Shown: positions 1 to 11,862, counted from the stretch's first letter. The stretch is DNA of 64,000 nucleotides from Capra hircus (GCF_001704415.2 NC_030808.1:133749089-133813088); one strand, 5' to 3'. Notes: generated by a model from the sequence alone, not told the origin. Numbers and translations are program-made.

Positions 1-3000
1 TCTTTTTGAAAACCCTTGACCCCTTCCCAAGCCCTCACCTTCTCTCCCCACTTCTGCTCACTCCATCCATCTTAGAATTCAGTGCAGTGTTAACTACCAT
101 CCAGTGTGCAGCTATCCAAGCCTTACAAATACCTGGTAACATTTCCCAAATGTAGCATCAACTGGAACTTTTCTAAAGATAGATTCCCAAGCCCACCTGG
201 ATCATCCCATCCAGCCAGTTTTTAGTCAGCCAGCACCTTCTGAGGACTGTCCCGTGGAAACCATAAGAGCTTGCCATCTGTCTGCCTCTTTCTAGACATG
301 GGAAACCCACACTTACCCACTCACCCTTGAACATGAACCACAGGCTCCCAGGCTCTTCAGCCCAGCATCTGGCACCATATCCACGCGCTTTCTCTTCCCT
401 TCCTGCCTTCCCTCTAGTCACTCTCACCCCAGTCAGATCCTCCTTTACAAGCCCATTCTCTGTGCTGCAGGCTCAGAGCCTGCCCTGGAAAGCACTTGGT
501 ATTCTCAAATTGCTAAGATCTGTTGCATCTCCACAGGCTAGAGAAGCCATTACATTTGCCAATATTTCTATTATGTCTCCTTCAGCCTTTGCAACAGCTT
601 GAAGGGCAGGTCTGGGAGGACAGATGCCAGCAGACTCTGTATGAAGCCCTGTGCCCTGCCTGCAGGGAAGACAGGCAGGGGCCTTCTTGGGTACTGATGA
701 GTGAGGCTGGGGAGCTGCTGCAGGTTTCTTGTCCGTTCCAGGGCAGGAAGCGCTGAGATGTCCAGGTTAGCATCCACGTCCCCACAGTGAGGTGCATGCA
801 TATGTGTAGCCCAGGAATGACTGTGTGCACACTTTCAGATCAAGTGCATCCGCCTTTCTGCCTCCTGCAGTGGGACCCAGAGGAGGAGCCAACAAACCAC
901 CATCTAGGACTCCTGAGATTGGTCCTCACGTTTTGACTTGCTGCTGACCTCCAGCCACCTTGAGCCTCTGCAATATGGAGAGATGACGGGCTCTGAAGCC
1001 AGGTTTAGAGAACGCGAGGTCTGTCTCTGCCACCCATGAGCTGCGAAACCTGGCAAAGTCATGGAACCTCCCTAGATTAATGCCTGCCACCTAGAGTGGT
1101 GGTCAGGGTTGGAGGAGTTGAAATGAGCTACCAGAATAAAGTTCCCCCTGCATGGCACTGGGTAAGCTTTCCATAACTAATTATTCCTACCCTCCCCCAT
1201 CTCGGGCCAGGTCTGTCCTCCATCAGAGCCTTGAGTTTCCTCTTCTGCTATGTGTGTGCTGTGTCTTCCCCAGCTCCACATCCCTTTGGCTGGTTCTCCA
1301 GCAGTAATAGCGTTAGTCAGGGTGATGGATGTCCGTGGGAGAAAATGCACTGATGTAATTCAGTGCGTGAGGCTATGAGTTCAGAGAACCAGAGTGCGGG
1401 AGAGAAGCCAGGTTTCAGGGACGGGGTAAAAAGAAAGGGGTTATTAATAGAAAGAAAGAGCATTTATAAAAGGAGAACAGATTTAAAAAGAAGACAGACT
1501 TCTAAGGCAGCAGAGGGACTGAACTCTGGTGCAGGAAGAACTCTGTGTGCCCAAGTCCTGGGGAGGAAGACTGCGCAGCTTGTTAACACTGTGTCCTCAG
1601 CCATCCTCGGTGGTTTCTGCTACTGAGGACTGGGCGTTGGGTCTTCTGCGGACCCTGAGAACCAGGGAGGCTTGATTCTCGTGGCCTTAGAGGTGAGAAT
1701 TCCCCAGAAGGAGGCTGTGAGCACTTTGGAAGTCTATCTGTGCATGTGGGTGACACGTGGCAGCCCAGGGAAGCCAGCCTCTCCAGAGAAGAAAGTCAGG
1801 TCTGAGGCTGAAGAGGCCAAAAAGGCAGCAAGATGCACCCCCGCTTGATGCCTGGGAACTCTCTGTACCCCCAGTGAAGGGTATAAGATTTAACTTGCGT
1901 GCCTTTAAAAGGAGGGGCTCCCTCCTAGGGTATCGCATTCTCACTTTGGGCGTCTTTAGTTTTCAAAATGGCATTCCTCCTTTTGAACCCAATTTTGTGT
2001 CCTCTGCTTTCAGGTGGACATGGCCATCTTTAAATGTTTCTTTCATCCAAAGAGTTCAAAGGATGCCAAATCTGAAACTGACTGCATAGTGGCTCTCAAG
2101 GTGGCCAGGCATCAGCCCAGAGCAGGGAGGCGGGGTGATGTCAGAACCCCAGGAGGCAGAGGCAGGGAGGTGAGGTGGTGGAGAGAGCCCACCAGGTAAT
2201 CCTGATGCACCATGGAGGGGACACCTCCACCTGAGAATCACAGACAAATCAAAGTCTCTGTCCTTAGGAAGCTAAAGACCTGCCTGTAAGGGAAATGCGT
2301 CAGTTTATGTTAAGTAAAAGTATCTGAAGATTTTGCTTTGAGGTGCAAAATCAGAATGTGAGGAAAGGAGAGAGAACGCATTAGGATTTCCCTCTAAAAC
2401 CAGTGACGTCTGGTTAAAATGGAGGCCCAGGTGGCCTGCTGGGGGGAAGAAAGAGGGATAGATGGACCTGGAGTGTTGCAGGAGCTGTGCCTGTAGCCTT
2501 AGAAGGGGGCTGCTCTCCCAGTCTCCCTCCTCTGACCCCAGTTTGTGTTGCTGAACATGGGTGTGAGCTGGACCACCCTGAGAGAGCCTTGGGGTCTCAG
2601 CCGGTGCCCAGGCCACAGCCCCATCCCCACCATGACTTACAACAGCAGCCCAGGTGCCAGGGGCTTAGTCCTTTACAGACCCTTGGTAGGTTCTTGGTCT
2701 TGGATTGAAAACCCTGGGGAACAAAGCTATATCCACAGAGCAACCTCTGCATCGCCCCAGCCAGCACCAGCCTTGCCCTCACTTGAACACGAACTCCTCT
2801 GTGGCAAACCTGCTATGTGAGCACCCCGGCATCACTCTCTTGCCTGGGGTCACCTCGAGTGAGAACTTTTGCCTCGGACACCATTTCCACTCCCAGAACC
2901 ACCCAGAGAAGGCCTGCTTATGGTGTGTGTAGACACAGCCTGTTTTCCATGCACTCCACCCAGGGAGCAGGGAAACGGGGCTGGTACAGCCGCAGCAGCA

Positions 3001-3826
3001 CTGAGGTGAGATGCGGCTCACGGAGGAAGCCGGAGACAGAGAGGGCAGAGCACACAGCGCCGGGGCAGGGTTCTGAGTGTGTCCGTGGAATCTGAAAGGA
3101 GTTATTTAGAAACAGCATGTCTGCTATAAGGATTTAAGCATTCTGCTTCCTGGAGGCAGGAAATGACCCAGCTGACCAGTGGGGACCTCTGCAGACCCTG
3201 CAGTGTTGCTATGACACACAGCAAAGAAGAATTCCGACACAGGACTTAACATCACAAGTTGGTAAAGGGAAATTTCAGTTATAAAAATATTATATATAGG
3301 TTTTGAAAAAAGAGAGTAGATAATGAGTGAAAAACTTTTAAAGGCACTGCTTAAAAGAGAACACTTGGGAGATATCCCAACACTTTGGCCTCTTGGGCTC
3401 TGCTATCTTTTTAATTCCCTCCGTTCAAGTTCTCTGGCTTATCTGTGAATTTGGTTAACACATTCCCCAGCCGCCCCATTGGATAAGATAAGGCAGAAGA
3501 TGTTAATAGAGAACCCTCCATCTTTTTCCACTGAGTCTGATTTCAGGATTCATTGACTTGCTAAACTCAATCTCCCTGCATTCCGTGTCCTCTATGGGCT
3601 TATCAGTGAGGAAGATAATCTACCTGCCAGGCATTCAATAAGTGCCCATGATGGGTGGACACAGATGGGGTGGACAGCCTTGGTCCCTGGGGACCCAGCC
3701 TCTGGGCACTGGTGGCTGGGAGGGGGCTCTCAGTGGGGATGGGCCAGTCTGCCTACAAGGAGCCCCCAAGCACTTGCCTCTTGACTCCGGAGCTCAGGCG
3801 GTGGGTGGCTCAGGCTTTCTACTCAC
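1..3826 (-). other. EPHB1: EPHB1 intron 9 (partial)
   Basis: Non-coding sequence downstream of exon 9, cut by the window edge. A MIR copy sits near 985-1186. The rest is largely unique sequence with a purine-rich patch at about 1425-1500. A very degraded MER5-like stretch may lie at 2088-2250 (GTGGCTCTCAAGG to AATCCTGATGCACC). No exon encoding the juxtamembrane tyrosines or the kinase start was found. Confidence 0.9.
985..1186 (+). repeat. MIR SINE
   Basis: The order of features matches MIR: a GGCTCTGAAGCCAGG head, CTGCCACC, the AAGTCATGGAACCTCC core and the AAATGAG tail segment. It is heavily diverged, as expected for a pre-eutherian SINE. Confidence 0.7.
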
Positions 3827-3891
3827 CTCGGCCCGTGCTGTAATGCTGGAGCTTATCACTGTACACAGCTTCTTTGCTGTAAGCACGTTTC
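3827..3891 (-). CDS. EPHB1: EPHB1 exon 9: start of the juxtamembrane segment
   Basis: This is a short 65-bp exon. It completes an Arg codon, then encodes KRAYSKEAVYSDKLQHYSTG followed by Arg and one base of the next codon. The basic KR just inside the membrane acts as a stop-transfer signal. The stretch links the membrane helix to the regulatory juxtamembrane tyrosine motif, which lies in the following exon outside the window. The acceptor ends TGTCCACAG and the donor is GTGAGT. Length and phase match the Eph family: one base in, 21 codons, one base out. At 65 bp it is too short to stand out as an open frame and was found by reading the minus strand directly. It is the last EPHB1 exon present; the exon encoding the YIDPFTYEDP motif is not seen between 1 and 3826. 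Confidence 0.96.
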
Positions 3892-4736
3892 CTGTGGACA
3901 CAAGGGAGAGGAGCTCTCTCAGCCAGGGTATATCCACACCATTCTGCTCCCAGGACCTCCACCCAGGCCCCCTGTTCTGGTGGGGGCTCACCTGGGCTTC
4001 TCCTGGGGTTGGGAACTGCAGCTGTCCCTTAAGCGGAACTCCTGTTGTGGCCAGCATTCTAGCCTGACCATCTCCGTGGGCAGTAGGCTCCACTTTCAAG
4101 TCAAGGTCTTTCAGAGGTCAGGCAGGGCCAGGGTCTCTACAGAGCTTGGTGAGAGGCCCTGGAGGGTGCCTGCTAGCGCTCTGGCTGCCCTGTGGAACTT
4201 CTCGGGACGGGCCAGCTGAATCTAGGCTAACCACCCAAGGCAGCAGCAGCAGCAGTATTAAAAATTCACGAGAGCTTCCTGCCTCCTGTAGGACCCGCTC
4301 TTGCAGAGCTCCTCTTTCCCTCCTTAGCTCCCTGCTGCCCACCTGCACCCTGTGCCCAGGCCCCAGCCCTGTAGCCAGAGAATGGGTTGAGGCACAGGGT
4401 GGGATGTCCCAGAGGGTCAAATGCGATTTTGTAACTGTCACTCCAGGAAGATCATCGTGTGTAGGGGGGTTAAATGAGTGGGTGAAGATGAGGTTGGGGG
4501 ACAAATGCTCAGAGCCTTGCCCAGCGCCTCCAGAGGATTTATCCCCAGCACAGAGAAAATAAATGATCTGGAAAGTTCTAGGCTGCCCGTGGACAGAGAA
4601 AGGGTGATGACTGGTGAGCCTGACGGTGTGTCCCTGAACGGTCAGGTCCTGTTCCGTCCACATGACCAGGGAGGGTGCATGAGCCAGCCTTCCTGGGTCT
4701 GGGGAGAGCGGGCAGGAGTGGGGCCAGGGGGCCTAC
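3892..4736 (-). other. EPHB1: EPHB1 intron 8
   Basis: An 845-bp GC-rich intron between the transmembrane and juxtamembrane exons, bounded by a GTAGGC donor and CACAG acceptor on the minus strand. It contains a five-unit CAG run on the plus strand (about 4240-4255). No interspersed repeat is clear. Frames open for up to 181 codons here are products of base composition. Confidence 0.93.
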
Positions 4737-4845
4737 CTGCTGCAGACGATGGAGACGGCCACCAGGGACACCACAAACACCACCCCAGCTGCCGCTGAGC
4801 CAGCGATCAGGGGCAGCTGCTCCCGCAGCTCAGACTTGTAATCAT
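4737..4845 (-). CDS. EPHB1: EPHB1 exon 8: transmembrane helix
   Basis: This 109-bp exon encodes the end of the ectodomain and the single membrane-spanning segment, about residues 529-565. After finishing an Asp codon it reads DYKSELREQLPLIAGSAAAG, then VVFVVSLVAVSIVCS, and ends on two bases of an Arg codon. The helix (roughly positions 4740-4816) has small-residue GSAAAG packing motifs of the kind that mediate receptor dimerisation. One helix residue is Val (SLVAVS) where I recall Ile in the human protein, a conservative change. The acceptor ends CTCTCTGCTAG and the donor is GTAGGC, the weakest donor of the five because position +4 is G rather than A. It lies 3.5 kb from the preceding exon and 845 bp from the next. 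Confidence 0.97.
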
Positions 4846-5429
4846 CTAGCAGAGAGAGAGGTATTAGAAGCTTCCTGTCTGCCCTCTGCATGGGGCTGCT
4901 TGCTACTCAGGGATACCACCAAGGACATCAGAGTGATAGATAGAGTTTCTATATTTCAGAGCTGTAAGCCTGACCCAAACCAAGAGTAATCTTTAAATAA
5001 AACACACTCACAAAAACAACCCCAAACAAATAATGTCAATAATAAAAGCAAGATAACAGTGACAGAGGACCTCACAACTAAGAGCTGATGACATTAGCCC
5101 CAGAGCAAAGGTAACTCTGTCTCCCTGCACTCATTCAGAAGGCCTCTCAAAGGTCTGTCAGCCATGCCAAGGATACATCTAACAGGGGATATGGAAACCA
5201 CTGCTGAAGTACCTTCTAAGACACAAAGTTGCTGAGATGAAGCCAGTCAACAGATTCACTGAGCAGAGGCTTAAGAGCATCTGCAGCCACCCAGTACCAC
5301 ATCCAGGGCTGCAGAGAATGAAGACATGTCGAGAAACAGCCCAGAACTCTCAAGCTTACACTCAAGAAGAATAGGGTCTTGGCTTCTGCCAGTGTTAGAA
5401 ACACATGGGGGAGTGGCTGCCTGCGGGTC

Positions 5430-5535
5430 ACAGAGGTGGACAGAGCTCTCTCAAACCCTGGCTTTACCATGGGGAAGCTTAGCGATCTGAGACACAGCAT
5501 CTAGTCCTTGACTCTCGGATTCTTTATCTGTTAAA
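5430..5535 (+). repeat. MIR SINE fragment
   Basis: A partial MIR: CTGGCTTTACCATGG to GCATCTAGTCCTTGAC and TTCTTTATCTGTTAAAATAA, the last matching the TCATCTGTAAAATGG block of MIR. Confidence 0.5.
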
Positions 5536-5756
5536 ATAAATTTTTAAATTAAATCATGTGACACATATTTCAGTGTCTGATGTATCACAGATGCCCCAAA
5601 TACAAATTCTCTTCTCCTTAATCCATACAAACCACTCCGCCCAGGGGCCTATTGTTATTATTGTGGTTCTTCTCTCACTTGGTGTCAAGGAGCCATCACA
5701 GAATTTCGGGGCTGAGGCAGATGGGGGTCAAGCTATTTATGTCCTATTACAATTGG

Positions 5757-5935
5757 GGCTGCCAGATACAGTGAATAAAAATATGGAATGATCAGTTACA
5801 TGTGAATTTCACATAAACAACAAATAAGGTTTTAATCTAACCCAAATATTGCATGGGAGATACTTAGACAAACATTATTTGTTATTTACCTGAAATTCAC
5901 ATGTAACTGTATTTTATCTGCACTCCCTTCCCCAC
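5757..5935. mobile_element. Palindromic DNA-transposon fossil (MITE-like)
   Basis: Two 34-bp arms, 5793-5826 and 5876-5909, are inverted copies of each other with three mismatches, the outer 19 bases being identical. The outer ends also mirror each other (CAGATA near 5763, TATCTG near 5915). The spacer contains CCCAAATATTGCATGGGAGA, which I remember as the centre of a common mammalian palindromic repeat. It is non-autonomous and carries no coding capacity. The family name is not certain. Confidence 0.7.
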
Positions 5936-5989
5936 TGCCCGCCATCATTCTGAGGTTCCCTGCTCTGCAGGTTTCTGCTCTGCAGAATT

Positions 5990-6135
5990 GCTCAAGCCCA
6001 ACGGTTAGACCCTTTTCCAGGTCACTCCTCAGATCTAATGAATCGGAACCTCTGAGTGAAAGGCAGGGTATCTGCGTGTTTACCAAGCACTCGGCATGGC
6101 TTTTATGCACCCTAATGTTTGGGAACCATGGTTCA
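5990..6135 (+). mobile_element. MER5-type DNA transposon fragment
   Basis: AATGAATCGGAACCTCTGAG, then TATGCACCCTAATGTTTGGG and AACCATGG, follow the 3' half of the MER5A consensus (hAT-Charlie, non-autonomous). A small 5'-type piece (TGGTTCTCAAACACTGGGGC) lies separately at about 6450-6500. Confidence 0.6.
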
Positions 6136-8351
6136 ACTTTGTGGCTACAGGATGAGACTTGCAAAGACAAGGATATTGTTCTAGAGGCCTCCCACTTTCT
6201 AGAAATCCATTTTAAAGAGTGAAGGTAGAGTTTCGGTTTCCCTCTGCTGCGAACTTTTTATAACATGTGTTTTTAAAAAAGTTAATTTTGTAAAAATAAA
6301 ATAAACAAAAGGAACCACAGGGAGGAGTCCATGTAAATTGAAAAATTCCTAAGCCATGTGACCTTTAGCCCTTCAAATTGATTTCTAGATGCTTCCAGAA
6401 CCAGTATCCTTAGGTTTAGAAGTCTCCTTTACCCACAGTGTGGAAGGATGGTTCTCAAACACTGGGGCATAATAATCACCCAGAATGCTTGGCAAACATG
6501 TAGATACAAGTATATACTATACCTACATATACTGTATATACTGATTTAAACTGCTGTATAAATCAGTTTTTAAAAAATTAGGCAGCCAAGTCAAAGGTTA
6601 GCAGGTTGTAGCTAAGTACAGCCCAGAACCACAGCAGCTCTGTCCTTGTGGAGGTCACCAGCCCAAAGCATGGCCAGTGACCCTGGGTGGGATCCCACAG
6701 GTCCTCCTCGACCCAATGACCCTATCGCTGACAAACTTCAGACTCACCTTCGTGCTGCAGGGAGGCCTGAAGCCTCAGTGAACATAATTATTACTGATGT
6801 GTGAACCTCAGTCATTAAGACAAATACTCTCCAATTTGGCCACTTACCAGAACTCTCTTACATCCAGCTCCTCTTGGGTTTACAAAACTTAACTGCCAGA
6901 GGTAAAAGGAATAGCCTTCTTGGGAGAAATTTGTTACTTCTTGATTTGTCTAGCAGAATTGCCAAGAGACCAGTGCTCACAGCTTTTTGAATTTTGGGCT
7001 TTTAATCCTGTGTACCTCTTGATGCCAAAGTGCCCATAAATCTAGATGTGAAGTAAGGTACAAAGAGGGGAACAGAGTCCTTAAGGAACGGAAGATGGAC
7101 TGCGTTCTTTTCACACCAGCAGCATCATTAATCTGGATAAACTGCCTCACCTTTCTATCCTAACTCACCATCCTCAAAATATGAGTCCAAACTCACCTAA
7201 AATAAACTCAGAACTGACTGCAAACTCTACTCCTACAGAGGCCAGACAGCTCACATTGAAGCATCCAGGTACAGACCACTGGGAAGTGATAAGCCCTGCG
7301 TGGGGCAGCAAGCCTCTGCCTCAAGACAAAGTCCTCACACTAAGATGCTCACCAGCATTGCCTTCTCTTACAATTTTTCAAAATAAAACGGGTATTATAA
7401 TTTTTATATGAAATCACTTGATTTTTAAATCTTTCCAATGACTTTACAGAGATTGTTGGCCTAAAATAAAATGTTTTCCAAGGGCAGAGTGTTTTCTATA
7501 TAATTTAAGTAATAAAGGAAAAAATTAAAGCCTTTCTATTTGAGAGGCTGAGAACAGATTGACACTTGGGAGCTACCAGGAAACAGCTCATCAATGAATA
7601 AATATAGATAGGTAGTAGATAAATGAGTACATACACTATGGAAAGTAGCTAATGAAATAGACACCCATGCACAAGTCTGAGGTTACAGGGAAACAGAATT
7701 TTCATAACAACTAAAGGGGGTGATCTCAGAGGAGTAGCAGAGATTGTGGCAACAGGGAACTAATAAAGCCCAAAGGTGGAAGTATTTTCAGGGACAAGAT
7801 CGTCTAGCCTTGGAGACAGCTTGGAAAGCAGTGGCTGTTCTCTCTGGAGACACCTCAGCTGGACCTCCTGGGGGGTCACATGTGAAGCTGTTTTAAATAC
7901 TCTGAGGCGTGTGGGACAGCCACTCCCCAGTGCGTCCCTCTGTTTTCTTCCAGGAGCCCTTAACTCATGCAGTGAGGCTGTGCACTCAGCTCCCAGCCCC
8001 GACAGCAGAGGAGTGAAGTGGGAGTGAGGTTGAAACAACACAGAATCCCAGAAGAGCATGTCCTTTCATTTTGCGTTGGGCTCACTGCTCTGCAGACGCA
8101 GGCATGCATGCGGGAGGCTCTGCGCGTGCGCGGTACAGAGACCTGCGAAGAAAACCCACTAGATGTCGAAAACCCAGCCAGGCTTCAGACAGATGCTCTG
8201 CCTAGTGAATGCAGGTCCTCCTGGGGGCCAATGAGGCAATTCCACTGGAATCCAGTTAGCAGCTGGCATATCGGCTGTGACCACTGCCTCCTGGGGGCTT
8301 CTTCTCCTCCTTCTGCCTGCCCTGATCCCAGGTCACCTGCCTGCCCCTTAC

Positions 8352-8514
8352 CGTCCGTCAAGGTCTGGAAGCACATCTTGCCACTGAACTTTCCATAGCC
8401 GGCCACGGTGCGGGCGCGCACCTGGACCACGTACACCATGCCCGGCCGCAGGCCGTCAATCCGCGCGGTGTTGGTCTGGCTCCTGGCCATGGAGGAGTTG
8501 AACTCATTGTGTTC
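8352..8514 (-). CDS. EPHB1: EPHB1 exon 7: second half of second fibronectin type III domain
   Basis: This 163-bp exon encodes about residues 474-528. It starts EHNEFNSSMARSQTNTARID, continues through GLRPGMVYVVQVRARTVAGY and ends CFQTLTD plus one base. The conserved FN3 F- and G-strand features (GLRPGMVYVVQVRARTVAGYG) are intact, and NSS is an N-glycosylation sequon. The acceptor ends CTCTCCTGCAG and the donor is GTAAGG. The frame stays open for about 137 codons upstream and 55 codons downstream of the exon, giving the longest open frame in the window. Intron retention would therefore be translated rather than stopped at once. About 11 CpGs fall within 70 bp (8401-8475), far above the local intron level. 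Confidence 0.97.
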
Positions 8515-9389
8515 CTGCAGGAGAGCAAGGGAAAGGGGTTGGCAGCCTGCTCCTGAGCACGTGGGCCCCTCGGTTCTGGGTCCTTCAGATCTGCTAAAAG
8601 GTGTCCAGAGCCCCAAGCCATCCCTCCAAACCCCACAGACTGGGCTGGACCTAAAGAATAATAAACGGACTCTGGACTGTGGGGTGGTGATGGTCTTTAG
8701 AGAGGTCTGAGGAAATGGCTGAGCTCTCAGGGCCTGGCAAGGACAGTGGTTTTCTACTCCTTCCCCTCCAGGGATGAGAGATAGAATTACAAAGCACTTG
8801 CAGCTTTGCACACCCCCTCTCATCCCTGACCTCAGCAGAAGCAAACGGCCACATCTGCACCTGCCTGCCTCTCTTTGCGTTGCTTCTGCCGAGCCCTGGT
8901 CTTTCCTCTCCTGGTCACTCCTCACAATGGCTGTTCTAGATCACACCTTAAGAGACCTCAAGTCCGTAGACAAATGACTTTGTGTTCGCTCTGCTAAAAA
9001 GCTTGAGACCGAGCTAAAAACTTGAAGCTGGACTACCTCCCACACCTGCTTCTGCTTTCATCTTGGCATATGTCTGTCTGGGTGCCCACTGTCCGAGTTC
9101 CTCCCCATCAGCATCTAGGGAGGGCATGCCCCTTCTCCCTGGAGAACATGGCCTCTGCCCTCACCCCTCCCACTGTTTAGGGGGTCAGTCCCACTCTCTG
9201 TGCGCCATTCTCTTCAGCACCCTCTGCCTGGCCCTCTACAGTCCCTGTCACCTGCACATGGGTATCCTCTGGTGCTCACAGACCTGCTGTGTCTTTCTTC
9301 CTTCTGACTCTCCCACCCATCATGAGTGCCTCACTGTGTCCTTGCTTGTGCTCTCTTCGCTGCTGATCTTGTGTAACATATGGTTTGGC

Positions 9390-9820
9390 CTGAACTTTTG
9401 TAGCTTCCGATCTTTTCTGCCACTCTCTTCCTACCCAATCCAAGGTTCTTTTGTAAAAAAGATCTCTGACTCCCTAAAGCTATTATCAGATAGACAAAAC
9501 TCCTAACTCTCAGTCCAGGGGCCTCTCACAATGAAGTCAACTCCAATCTTTCACATCCCCCTGAGCCGCCACCTTGCTGCCTCTCTGGATACCATAGCCC
9601 TGGTCTCCAGACCTTTGCTTAGGTTGTTTTCCCAATCTGAAATGCCTCTCTCCAGGGGCTCCTCTGCATTTTCCGATTTCCTTAAGCCTACACCCCTCAA
9701 GATCTCCTCTTCCAAGAAAGTGCCCCTCACTGTTCCAGCCCAAGGACTCTCTTCACTGCTGCCCATCATCTTTCTACCTCGCCCGCATGCACCAGCTCAT
9801 CTCTAATCATTTCCATGTGA
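9390..9820 (+). repeat. L2 LINE remnant
   Basis: Pyrimidine-rich sequence with L2-like blocks such as CCTGGTCTCCAGACC and TTTTCCCAATCTGAAATGCC. It is too diverged for precise edges. Confidence 0.5.
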
Positions 9821-10639
9821 CCATCATGGAGATGGCAGCTGTTCAGAGTCTAGGTCTGCCCCTAGTTTGCACTGTGAGTCTTAGAACAAAATGAAGATCT
9901 TAGGTCACCAGGAAGGAAGCCCCCAAGTCCCACATGCAGATCTAGGGCACTGTGACGAGTTCTAGGCATAGCAGTTCAAGAGGCAGGGTGATAAAGGAGG
10001 GGAAAGTTGTTGACCAGTGTGGTCTGTGAGCCACATCCTTAGTCAAAGGACAGAAGAAATGTTGGGAGTTGAACCGGGACAAAAGAATACAGTACAGCGA
10101 TAAGAAATTACCATCATCTTAAAATATGTAGACGTCTACTGTGCAAGGGCAGAAATGACCTGATATGCGATCATTCATTCATTTGGCCAGATGGTCACCA
10201 TGACAACACATTACCATGTGGTGCCTGCTACCAAGGGCTGTAGGTATCAAGCCATGGTCCCTGCCTTTGGGTACACAACATCTTGTGGGGTGGGGCTGAA
10301 AGCTGCAGGGCTGAGTGAGTGATGGCACAGAGGGCAGCTCACGGGGTTATGAGGGTGCAGTAGAGGGCCGCCCCAGCCCAGACTGATAAGGTGGTCGGGA
10401 GGGACTCAGAGAAAGGGTGGCATGAGTGAGTCCCGAAAGATGAAAGAAATTAGCCCCATGGATGAGTGAGGAGAGTAAGAACTAAACAGACTATCCTTTG
10501 AGAACAGAATAAAATATGCAAAGGTGGGGCTGAAAGGAGATTAGGCACCTGCAAGTAACTGGGAATCTCGGGAGGATAAGTGGCATGGGGTTGGTGATGA
10601 GTGACTTACATCATTTAGCCATACATCATTCGATCTATT

Positions 10640-10757
10640 TAAAAAGCATGTCAATGCATGGCAAAATCAATACAGTATTGTAAAGTAAAATAAAGTAAAA
10701 ATAAAAATTAACATAAATAAATAAATTAATAAAAATAAAATAAAATAATAAAAAGCA
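10640..10757 (+). mobile_element. Bovine-type L1 3' end, truncated
   Basis: ATGTCAATGCATGGCAAAAT, then CAATACAGTATTGTAAAGTA, and an A-rich tail match the 3' terminus of the ruminant L1, seen again at 15040-15212. Only about 50 bases of body precede the tail, which has expanded into a simple AAATAA-type repeat. Confidence 0.8.
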
Positions 10758-11254
10758 GGTGGATTCCTAACCCCACTCCACCTCCAATAAGGAACTCAGC
10801 AAAAAAGAAGGCTGTCCACTCTAGAAGGGATGCCATCTAAAACTTTCATCATTACTATCTTGACACACTGAAAACATGGTCTGAAACTATGAAAACATGG
10901 TCCTTGCAAATTAGGACAAAATCCCATTGCTCCAAAATCTAGGCAGCTGCCTGAATTCTCTGGTTTTATTGTATGGGATGCAAGCGTGCACTGCTTGAAA
11001 TATGTGAAACATCTCCTGGGCAGCTCTGTTCCTGAAAAATGTGTGCTGGTGTATTGGCATTTGGATGGCGAGAACCCATAATCACGTTATTGTCCACACA
11101 TCCTTCAAGAAGTTCAGTGATTAAAATGAGTATCAGTCCTTGTTCTCTCAAAACCGTTCATCAACCTCAGGCGGATAAGAGTGAAGAGCAGAGTTGCTTT
11201 TCCTTTTCTTCTTTTTTTTGGTTGCTTATGATTTTGGAAGTGTGAGGGGGACAG

Positions 11255-11365
11255 ATGCTGCAGCTGTTGAGGGCAGAGACCACATCTTCTCTCTCCATCC
11301 CTAACATGTAGCAGGGGGCTCGCCTTGCCTGGGTGCCCAACACCTCAGTGCTAAATGAATAAATC
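11255..11365 (+). repeat. L2 3' end fragment
   Basis: GAGGGCAGAGACCACATCTT through GTGCTAAATGAATAAA follows the L2 3' terminus pattern (GAGGGCAGGGAC to CAATAAATGAATGA). A short piece. Confidence 0.5.
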
Positions 11366-11862
11366 AACAGTCCACTTTGGACCAGTAATTTGAACCCATG
11401 GATGGAGCACAAGATATTGCCAAGGTCTGAGTGGGTTCCTGTGAGAAAATGAAGGGTGGAAATAAATTTGAAGGGTAGAAATACCCAAGGCCTAAAGCAG
11501 TCTGTCCTCACCTAGTTAATATGAAGAGCGAGTCCAGGTCTAAATGCTTAATCATTAAGACAGCCAAGAGCAGCTGTAGACGTTCTCCCTTGGTTTGCCT
11601 ATAAGCACTGACGTCAGGAGTGAAAAGTGCTACAAGACAGTAAACAAGAGAGAATGATGAATGGAAGCATATTAAAATGGGGAAGAAGATGATCATGGGA
11701 GAGGCCCTGGGAGTGTCATCAGCTGGATGGCATCTGAGCTCTCTATTAATGAGCTATTGGAGGAGCTGAAAGCCTCATTGATTCCACTCACAGTACTGAA
11801 GGTGACAGGTGTCCCAAGCAAAACCAAGAGACTGATGCGGAGTGGCAGACCCAGACCTGGAA

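Larger units (their letters stand above)
4846..8351 (-). other. EPHB1: EPHB1 intron 7
   Basis: A 3.5-kb intron holding a MIR (5430-5535), a palindromic DNA-transposon fossil (5757-5935) and MER5-type fragments (about 5990-6135 and 6450-6500). The rest is AT-rich unique sequence up to about 7800. The last 170 bases before exon 7 (8185-8351) stay open in the exon 7 frame. A CpG-rich motif lies at 8121-8132. Confidence 0.93.

Noticed and set aside
2088..2250. MER5-like element in intron 9
   Set aside because: Only two short blocks resemble MER5, with filler between that does not align by eye; left as a note rather than a feature.
4239..4255. Five-unit CAG run in intron 8
   Set aside because: Too short to be of note as an expansion-prone repeat.
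4118..4663. Minus-strand open frame of 181 codons between exons 8 and 9
   Set aside because: It lies wholly within intron 8 and is not in continuous frame with either exon. No homology recognised.
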